DNA of 29,606 bases from CAZUQH01 sp964622465 (GTDB lineage Bacteria; CG03; CAZUQH01): the NCBI GenBank assembly GCA_964622465.1, contig CAZUQH010000015.1, forward strand, positions 1 to 29,606. Direction: 5' to 3'. How positions within the stretch are numbered: the first letter of the stretch is position 1; every line of letters starts with the position of its first letter. A program made the translations under genes and the position numbers. The notes under the pieces were generated by a model. That model was not told where the DNA came from and did not search any database. It saw only the letters and a list, made by a program, of their open reading frames with translations. Of this stretch, positions 24,568 through 29,606 are shown in pieces.

Positions 24568-25931
24568 AACAGTGTACTATTAATAAAGAAGTAATGATTG
24601 ATGGCGTTGGGATGCATACTGGCAAGAAAACTCATGCAGTGTTCAAACCAGCTCCTGCAAACTATGGTATTCGTTTTGTAAGAAATGACATGCCTGGAAA
24701 ACCAGAAATCAGAGCTTGTCTGGATAATGTTACTGGCGTCATCAGGGGCACATCTTTAGGTCATGGAAAGACAGAGGTTCAAACAGTTGAGCACATAATT
24801 GCTGCTGCATATGGTCTGGGTATTGACAATCTAAGAGTGGAACTTGACACAAATGAGCCACCAATTGGAGATGGCAGTGCTCAACCATTCGTGGAGCTAT
24901 TTGAAAAATCAGGTATCAGACAGCTTGATGAATCAAGGGTAGTATGGCGGCTTAAAGAGCCAGTCAGTTACTCGCAGGGAAAGGTATTTCTTGTCGCACT
25001 CCCATCAGCAGAATTCCGGATTTCATGCACAATTCAGTATGACCATCCATTAATAGGCAATCAATTTCTTTCTCTGGATATTAATAAGGATACGTTTAAG
25101 AATGAGATTGCGCCGGCGCGGACTTTTGGTTTTGAAGATGAGGTTAAACAACTCAAATCACGGGGATTTGCACGTGGTGGAAATTTGACAAATGCCATTG
25201 TTATAGGGAGAGACAGAATCCTGAATGAATCACTGAGATTCCCGGATGAACCTGTAAGACATAAAATAATGGATTTGATGGGCGATATTTTCCTTATAGA
25301 AAAATACATTCAGGCGCATATAATCGCAGTGCGATGCGGACACATACATAACACGTCATTTACAAGAATGCTTGCAAGAACAAAAATAGAACCACTGGAA
25401 CAGCCTGCCTCTATCGTAACGGTTCAGGAAACTACGCCAGCTGGCGGGATTAACATTAGAGCGGGCACTGAACTCGGTCGTGCTGAGATTCAGCAAATAA
25501 TACCGCATCGCCCTCCTTTCTTATTCGTTGACCGCGTAATTATCATTGACCCATTAACACGTGCTATCGGATACAAATTCCTTTCGGATGAAGAATATTT
25601 CTTTGCAGGACACTTTCCGGATAACCCTATAACTCCAGGCGCTCTCATTGTAGAAGCAATGGCTCAGACTGCCTGCGTACTGTTCCTTGCACGCCCAGAC
25701 CTCAAGCATTTACTTCCTTACTTTATGGCGATAAAGAACGCAAAATTTAGAAAGCCGGTTTTTCCAGGAAGTGAAATGCGTATGGAAATAGAAGTCATAC
25801 ATGCAAGGGAAAGAAGCGGAATAGTAAGTGGTAAATGTTTCGTCAATGAGCAACTCACCACTGAAATGGAATTTATGTTCAGTTTGGTGGAGCAGAAGAA
25901 AGGGGATAAGTCACAAAATGAATATTCATAG
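24564..25931 (+). CDS. lpxC/fabZ: Bifunctional LpxC-FabZ: UDP-3-O-acyl-GlcNAc deacetylase fused to 3-hydroxyacyl-ACP dehydratase
   Basis: One 455-residue frame carries two enzymes. Residues 1 to about 275 are LpxC, the committed zinc deacetylase of lipid A synthesis: zinc ligands His77 (in TVEHIIAA), His233 and Asp237 (in VRHKIMDLMGD), Glu76 and His260 (in CGHIHN) at the active site, plus PPIGDGSA (99-106). After a linker of about 30 residues, about 305-445 is FabZ, the fatty-acid dehydratase, with the catalytic His350 in GHFPDNPITPG and Glu364 in LIVEAMAQ. Both enzymes draw on the same 3-hydroxyacyl-ACP pool, LpxC for lipid A and FabZ for phospholipids, so the fusion fixes their ratio. Such fusions are known from Bacteroidota and several other phyla. 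It overlaps lpxD by 4 bp and lpxA by 14 bp. Confidence 0.96.
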   Translation: MKQCTINKEVMIDGVGMHTGKKTHAVFKPAPANYGIRFVRNDMPGKPEIRACLDNVTGVIRGTSLGHGKTEVQTVEHIIAAAYGLGIDNLRVELDTNEPPIGDGSAQPFVELFEKSGIRQLDESRVVWRLKEPVSYSQGKVFLVALPSAEFRISCTIQYDHPLIGNQFLSLDINKDTFKNEIAPARTFGFEDEVKQLKSRGFARGGNLTNAIVIGRDRILNESLRFPDEPVRHKIMDLMGDIFLIEKYIQAHIIAVRCGHIHNTSFTRMLARTKIEPLEQPASIVTVQETTPAGGINIRAGTELGRAEIQQIIPHRPPFLFVDRVIIIDPLTRAIGYKFLSDEEYFFAGHFPDNPITPGALIVEAMAQTACVLFLARPDLKHLLPYFMAIKNAKFRKPVFPGSEMRMEIEVIHARERSGIVSGKCFVNEQLTTEMEFMFSLVEQKKGDKSQNEYS

Positions 25932-26700
25932 AACTGTGCTGGTCAGTCCGGATGCAAATCTCGCAGATGATATTACAATTGATGCATTCAGTATTATCGG
26001 TCCTAAAGCAACAATCGGTCGTGGCACAATGATAGGGCCTCACGTGATACTGGATGGTACGGTAACCATTGGAGAAAACTGCTTTATAGGTGCCGGCACG
26101 ATAATGGGTAACGCACCGCAGGACATTAAGTACCACGGTCAGGAAACTACGGTGGTAATCGGGAATAACAACATAATAAGGGAGTATGTAACTATTAATC
26201 GTGGCAGCGAAGGCCGCGGCGAGACAACTATTGGCGATGACAATATGATAATGTCATACGTCCACATAGGTCACGACTGCGCCGTTGGGAATAAAGTAGT
26301 AATGGCAAATAGCGTTACTCTCGGTGGTTGTGTTATGGTGGAAGACCTCGCTACAATTGGCGGCCTTACTCCAATTCACCAGTTCGTACTTATAGGCACG
26401 CTTGCTATGGTCGGCGGTGGCTCAAGATGCTCCAGAGACGTCCCACCATACTGCATGGCAGTAGGCAACCCAATGAGATTAGTTGGTTTAAATACCCGCG
26501 GGCTAATAAGAAATAACGTGCCAGGACAGTCCAGAAGCCAGTTGAAACAGGCATACAAAATATTGTTCAGGTCCAATCTCAATACGAGTCAGGCGTTAGC
26601 CAGAATAGAGAAAATAGATGACCAGTGCGATGAAATAAAACATCTTATTGAATTCATTGAGGAGTCCTCACGTGGAATTGTCAAAGAGCTCACAAAATAA
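25918..26700 (+). CDS. lpxA: UDP-N-acetylglucosamine O-acyltransferase LpxA
   Basis: First enzyme of lipid A synthesis. From ATG 25918, with an AAAGGGG site about 12 nt upstream, it has 260 residues (262 in E. coli). Hexapeptide-repeat beta helix covers about 1-190, with the catalytic His119 in VHIGHDCAVGN (E. coli His125) and the C-terminal helical bundle after. My hand alignment, anchored at His125 and His160 of E. coli, places Gly167 at the acyl-chain ruler position (E. coli Gly173), which suggests a long 3-hydroxyacyl chain, and Cys138 where E. coli has His144. The sugar substrate could be UDP-GlcNAc or the 3-amino form, since a Gfo/Idh oxidoreductase is encoded two genes downstream. The start lies in the end of lpxC-fabZ; an upstream frame extension to 25828 lacks LpxA similarity. 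Confidence 0.95.
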   Translation: MNIHRTVLVSPDANLADDITIDAFSIIGPKATIGRGTMIGPHVILDGTVTIGENCFIGAGTIMGNAPQDIKYHGQETTVVIGNNNIIREYVTINRGSEGRGETTIGDDNMIMSYVHIGHDCAVGNKVVMANSVTLGGCVMVEDLATIGGLTPIHQFVLIGTLAMVGGGSRCSRDVPPYCMAVGNPMRLVGLNTRGLIRNNVPGQSRSQLKQAYKILFRSNLNTSQALARIEKIDDQCDEIKHLIEFIEESSRGIVKELTK

Positions 26701-27520
26701 CCAAGCAGGAACGAGCACTCTTCCTAAAGTGATTGGTTTAGTAGCGGGCAGCGGGAATTTACCTTTAACAGTTATCCGCGCTGCACAGGGACAAGGAACA
26801 TATGTGGTTGCAATTTGTTTTCCACATTTAACTTCACGTGCAGTAGCAAAACGCGCGAACCGTGCCTACTACGTGACGCCATCTGAACTTGACAGGATTA
26901 TAGATATTTGTAGGATGGAAAACGTAAAACATATATTGCTTGCCGGAGTGGTTGAGCACCGGTATATCTATCGTTTGCGTGCTGATGCACGTGGTAATAA
27001 GGTACTGGAAGGAATACGCGACCGCCGCGCTGACTCCATACTTAAAGCATTGGCTAGTGAGCTTGAGGCAGAAGGCATTTATATGCTGGACTCGACTGCT
27101 TTCACGCCATTCCTGCTTCCAGAAAAGGGGCTGCTTACCGCCAGACCTCCTACCGCGAAAGAAAAAGAAGAGCTCGAGTTTGGCGAGGGAATTGCAAAGC
27201 AGATAGCACGGCTTGATATCGGGCAAACGATAGTAGTAAAAAACCGTGCAATAGTTGCAGTTGAAGCAATGGAAGGAACTGATGCGGCGCTGAAACGCGC
27301 TGGGCGAATTACGCGTGGCGGGCTGGTGGTAATTAAGGTTGCAAAACCGCACCAGGATATGAGATTTGATATCCCAACCGTTGGCCCAAAGACAATAAAG
27401 ATAATGAGCCGGCTCGGAGCAAGACTTCTAGCGATAGAATCAGGCCGCACGCTGGTGATCGATAAGGACAGGGTAATACGCCTTGCAAACCGGCTCGGCG
27501 TTTCCGTTGTCGCTCTCTAG
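26672..27520 (+). CDS. lpxI: UDP-2,3-diacylglucosamine pyrophosphatase LpxI (DUF1009)
   Basis: Hydrolyses UDP-2,3-diacylglucosamine to lipid X and UMP. LpxI is unrelated to the LpxH of gammaproteobacteria and does the same step in alphaproteobacteria and many other phyla. From GTG 26672, with GAGGAG 7 nt upstream, it has 282 residues (the family is about 270-285). The N-terminal domain begins IGLVAGSGNLPL; the C-terminal catalytic domain includes GQTIVVKNRAIVAVEAMEGTD and GGLVVIKVAKPHQDMRFDIPTVGP, both hallmark stretches of the family. A TTG at 26648 in frame is possible but lacks a ribosome site. It overlaps lpxA by 29 bp and ends exactly at the next start, so the lipid A genes are tightly packed. 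Confidence 0.94.
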   Translation: MELSKSSQNNQAGTSTLPKVIGLVAGSGNLPLTVIRAAQGQGTYVVAICFPHLTSRAVAKRANRAYYVTPSELDRIIDICRMENVKHILLAGVVEHRYIYRLRADARGNKVLEGIRDRRADSILKALASELEAEGIYMLDSTAFTPFLLPEKGLLTARPPTAKEKEELEFGEGIAKQIARLDIGQTIVVKNRAIVAVEAMEGTDAALKRAGRITRGGLVVIKVAKPHQDMRFDIPTVGPKTIKIMSRLGARLLAIESGRTLVIDKDRVIRLANRLGVSVVAL

Positions 27521-28474
27521 ATGGACAAATTACGTGTTGCCGTTATTGGGGTTGGCTCACTTGGGCAGCATCATGCGAGGGTTTTCGCAACGCTGCCTGA
27601 AGTTGAGCTAGTCGGTGTAGTAGACGTAAACGAGGCACAGGTAAGACGGATTGCAGAAAGACATAATTGCCCGGCATTTACCGATTACCATGCTGTACTT
27701 GACAGGATAAACGCCGCCAGTATAGCAGTTCCTACCGTCAATCACTACGAGATTGCGCGAGAATTACTTCAAAAAAGAATCCATACTTTCATTGAAAAGC
27801 CAATCACAACTGATGCGGGACAAGCGAGGGAACTAGTTAGCATCAGTCAAAAGAAATCCTTGATTCTACAAGTCGGACACATTGAGCGGTTTAATCCAGC
27901 AGTAATAAAAGCACAGCAATTTATAAATGAACCACGTTACATAGAAACGCTACGGCTTGGGCCGTATGATTCTCGCACTGCACAAACCGGCGTAGTTCTT
28001 GATTTGATGATACATGACCTGGACATTGTATTGTTTCTTGTAAACTCAGAAGTAGTAGCAATTGACGCTATAGGAACACCTCTTTTGACTGACCATGAGG
28101 ATATAGCGACGTGTCATCTGAATTTCAAGAATGGATGCGTTGCAAACATTACTGCAAGCCGCGTAACAGAAGAGAAAATGCGCAAAATTCGTATTTTTCA
28201 GAAGGACGCATACCTTTCTCTTGATTATGCCGCTCAGAAACTCAAGGTAGTCCGCAAGCGCAGTTCCTCAAAAATTGTCAGGTCAATGCATGACATTGAA
28301 ATAATCCGGCCACGCCTCAAGAAATCAGACCAGCTGACACTGGAACTCAGTGCTTTCGTGGAGAGTGTACGGCATGGCAGGGAGCCAGTGGTAAGTGGCG
28401 AACATGGCCTGAATGCGTTGGAACTTGGTCTTAAGATACTCGACAAAATTCGTGAAACCTATGGAAAATTGTGA
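27521..28474 (+). CDS. Gfo/Idh/MocA-family NAD(P)-dependent oxidoreductase in the lipid A operon
   Basis: A 317-residue dehydrogenase of the glucose-fructose oxidoreductase family. The N-terminal Rossmann fold has VAVIGVGSLGQHHAR (GxGxxG at 10-15) and an acidic end to the second strand (VVDVN); the EKP motif (92-94) supplies the conserved Lys; a His-Asp pair at 165-166 (MIHDLDI) is in the usual catalytic place. These enzymes oxidise sugar hydroxyls to ketones. It starts the base after the lpxI stop and overlaps lpxB by 14 bp, so it is certainly in the operon. A GnnA-like role (3-oxidation of UDP-GlcNAc before transamination) is a possibility, but no GnnB-like aminotransferase is adjacent, and other sugar nucleotides are possible. 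The actual substrate is not known. Confidence 0.85.
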   Translation: MDKLRVAVIGVGSLGQHHARVFATLPEVELVGVVDVNEAQVRRIAERHNCPAFTDYHAVLDRINAASIAVPTVNHYEIARELLQKRIHTFIEKPITTDAGQARELVSISQKKSLILQVGHIERFNPAVIKAQQFINEPRYIETLRLGPYDSRTAQTGVVLDLMIHDLDIVLFLVNSEVVAIDAIGTPLLTDHEDIATCHLNFKNGCVANITASRVTEEKMRKIRIFQKDAYLSLDYAAQKLKVVRKRSSSKIVRSMHDIEIIRPRLKKSDQLTLELSAFVESVRHGREPVVSGEHGLNALELGLKILDKIRETYGKL

Positions 28475-29597
28475 ACTTTTTATAATTGCGGGTGACCCGT
28501 CCGGGGATGCACACGGTGCACGTTTGGTGCGCGAGCTGAAAACGTTGGTACCAGGCGTAAGTATTGTGGGCGCAGGCGGGCGGGAACTCGAAAATGCAGG
28601 CATGCGTAATATCTTTAACCTAGTAGATTATCCTGTAATCGGTGTCGTTGAAGTATTCAGCCATATTGCCGTATTTTGGAATTTGCTCAAGAAAATACGT
28701 AAGTATTTTCTTGAAAACAGACCCGGCGTAGTAGTGCTGATTGACTACCCCGGTTTTAACCTTATTGTCGCGCGGATGGCACACAAACTCAATATCCCAG
28801 TAGTTTATTATATCCCTCCGCAAATTTGGGCATGGGGCCGGTCACGTGCCAGGACACTCGCAAAACTCGTTACCAAAATGATAGTCATTCTGCCATTTGA
28901 AAAGGAGTTTTACCAGCGTATGGGAATAGAAGCAGAATTCGTTGGACATCCTATACTTGACCGCATGTCAGAACTACAGACGAGAAAAGAAGAAACGGAC
29001 GATTTTGGACTTGACACAGCATACCCTGTGGTTGGAATTCTGCCGGGTTCCAGAATACAGGAGGTCTCAAAATTGCTCCCAATAATGCTGAAAACAGCTG
29101 ATATTATAGCAAGGCAAGAAAAAGTGCAATTCGTATTACCTCTATCTGCACATATCACGGCGGAAGACGTCGACCCTTACCTTGAAGATTTTAAATTTCC
29201 AGTACGAGTTATACGCGATCCGGCATTTGCATTACGCAGACGGATGACGCTCGCGCTCGTTGCTTCCGGAACGGCGACACTTGAAAATGCATGCCTTGGA
29301 CTTCCAATGATAATAATATACCGTGTCTCGTGGTTGTCGTATTTCATTGCGAGATTGCTTGTGCGGGTTAAACGTATTGGACTGGTAAACATTGTTGCAG
29401 GACGGGGACTTGTTCCAGAATTTATTCAGCAGCGCGCAAAACCTAAAGATATAGCTAGAATAGCGCTGGAATGGCTCAATGATGGCTCCATCATTGAAAA
29501 TATGCGGAAGGAACTGCTCAGTACAAGTAAACTACTCGGCAAGCAGGGTGCTTCGGTACGTGCAGCAGGACTAATTTCGCAAATGATTTCTCATTGA
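28461..29597 (+). CDS. lpxB: Lipid A disaccharide synthase LpxB
   Basis: GT19 glycosyltransferase that joins lipid X and UDP-diacylglucosamine into the lipid A disaccharide, on the inner-membrane face. From ATG 28461 it has 378 residues (382 in E. coli). Visible landmarks are the N-terminal AGDPSGDAHGA (10-20), Asp95 in VVLIDYPGFN (E. coli Asp98), PPQIWAWGRSRA (119-130), LPGSRIQEV (194-202, with Arg198 near E. coli Arg201), and the donor-site stretch SGTATLENACLGLPMIIIY. The frame is open upstream to 28413, but family similarity begins at 28461. The gene is complete and ends 9 bp before the window edge; what follows (often lpxK or a Kdo gene) is out of view. Confidence 0.96.
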   Translation: MENCELFIIAGDPSGDAHGARLVRELKTLVPGVSIVGAGGRELENAGMRNIFNLVDYPVIGVVEVFSHIAVFWNLLKKIRKYFLENRPGVVVLIDYPGFNLIVARMAHKLNIPVVYYIPPQIWAWGRSRARTLAKLVTKMIVILPFEKEFYQRMGIEAEFVGHPILDRMSELQTRKEETDDFGLDTAYPVVGILPGSRIQEVSKLLPIMLKTADIIARQEKVQFVLPLSAHITAEDVDPYLEDFKFPVRVIRDPAFALRRRMTLALVASGTATLENACLGLPMIIIYRVSWLSYFIARLLVRVKRIGLVNIVAGRGLVPEFIQQRAKPKDIARIALEWLNDGSIIENMRKELLSTSKLLGKQGASVRAAGLISQMISH

Positions 29598-29606
29598 AGG
29601 GTTCGG

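Noticed and set aside
26834..27352. 172-codon open frame antisense to lpxI
   Set aside because: A shadow of lpxI; composition is Cys/Phe/Tyr-rich without domain features.

Overview
The window comes from a Gram-negative (diderm, lipid A-making) bacterium. It encodes BamA, TamB, an OmpH/Skp-like chaperone, Lnt, LolC/LolD and a nearly complete early lipid A pathway. It also carries a McsA-McsB-ClpC arginine-phosphorylation/proteolysis module that is best known from Firmicutes. The combination of UPF0164/PorV-type outer-membrane protein, PilT, fused LpxC-FabZ, LpxI instead of LpxH, and a Gfo/Idh oxidoreductase before lpxB points to an uncultivated deep lineage. Omnitrophota is my first guess, but I cannot prove the phylum from sequence alone. 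Two runs of exactly 100 N (1900-1999 and 3506-3605) show this is a gapped draft scaffold; both affect secA.

Layout. 1-257 is the 3' end of an outer-membrane beta-barrel gene (+). 282-1793 is a minus-strand pair, pilT and a cyclic-nucleotide-binding protein, convergent with the barrel gene and divergent from secA. From the divergent region at about 1794-1899 to the right end, every gene is on the plus strand, mostly with overlaps or gaps under 45 bp. The order is secA (broken by gaps), lnt, prfB (programmed +1 frameshift), lysS, lolC, lolD, [palindromic repeat element], ilvE, mcsA, mcsB, clpC, tamB, bamA, ompH/skp, lpxD, lpxC-fabZ, lpxA, lpxI, Gfo/Idh oxidoreductase, lpxB. No rRNA, tRNA, CRISPR array, prophage or transposase was seen. 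Outside the N runs, no stretch longer than about 120 bp lacks a gene.

How the genes work together. SecA exports precursors, Lnt finishes lipoprotein acylation and LolCD extracts lipoproteins from the inner membrane. BamA, the Skp-like chaperone and TamB build the outer membrane. LpxA, LpxC, LpxD, LpxI and LpxB carry lipid A synthesis from UDP-GlcNAc to the disaccharide. Translation genes (prfB, lysS), a branched-chain aminotransferase and the McsAB-ClpC quality-control module are embedded in this envelope cluster.

Most genes are ordinary housekeeping genes. The observations that most deserve a second look are: the McsAB-ClpC module, with its phosphoarginine-recognition residues intact, inside an envelope operon; a mobile-looking palindromic repeat that supplies the 3' end and stop codon of lolD; a Thr/Glu/Pro-rich insert in the Skp-like protein; a Gfo/Idh gene in the lipid A operon that might modify the LpxA substrate; and a candidate leaderless promoter for bamA.
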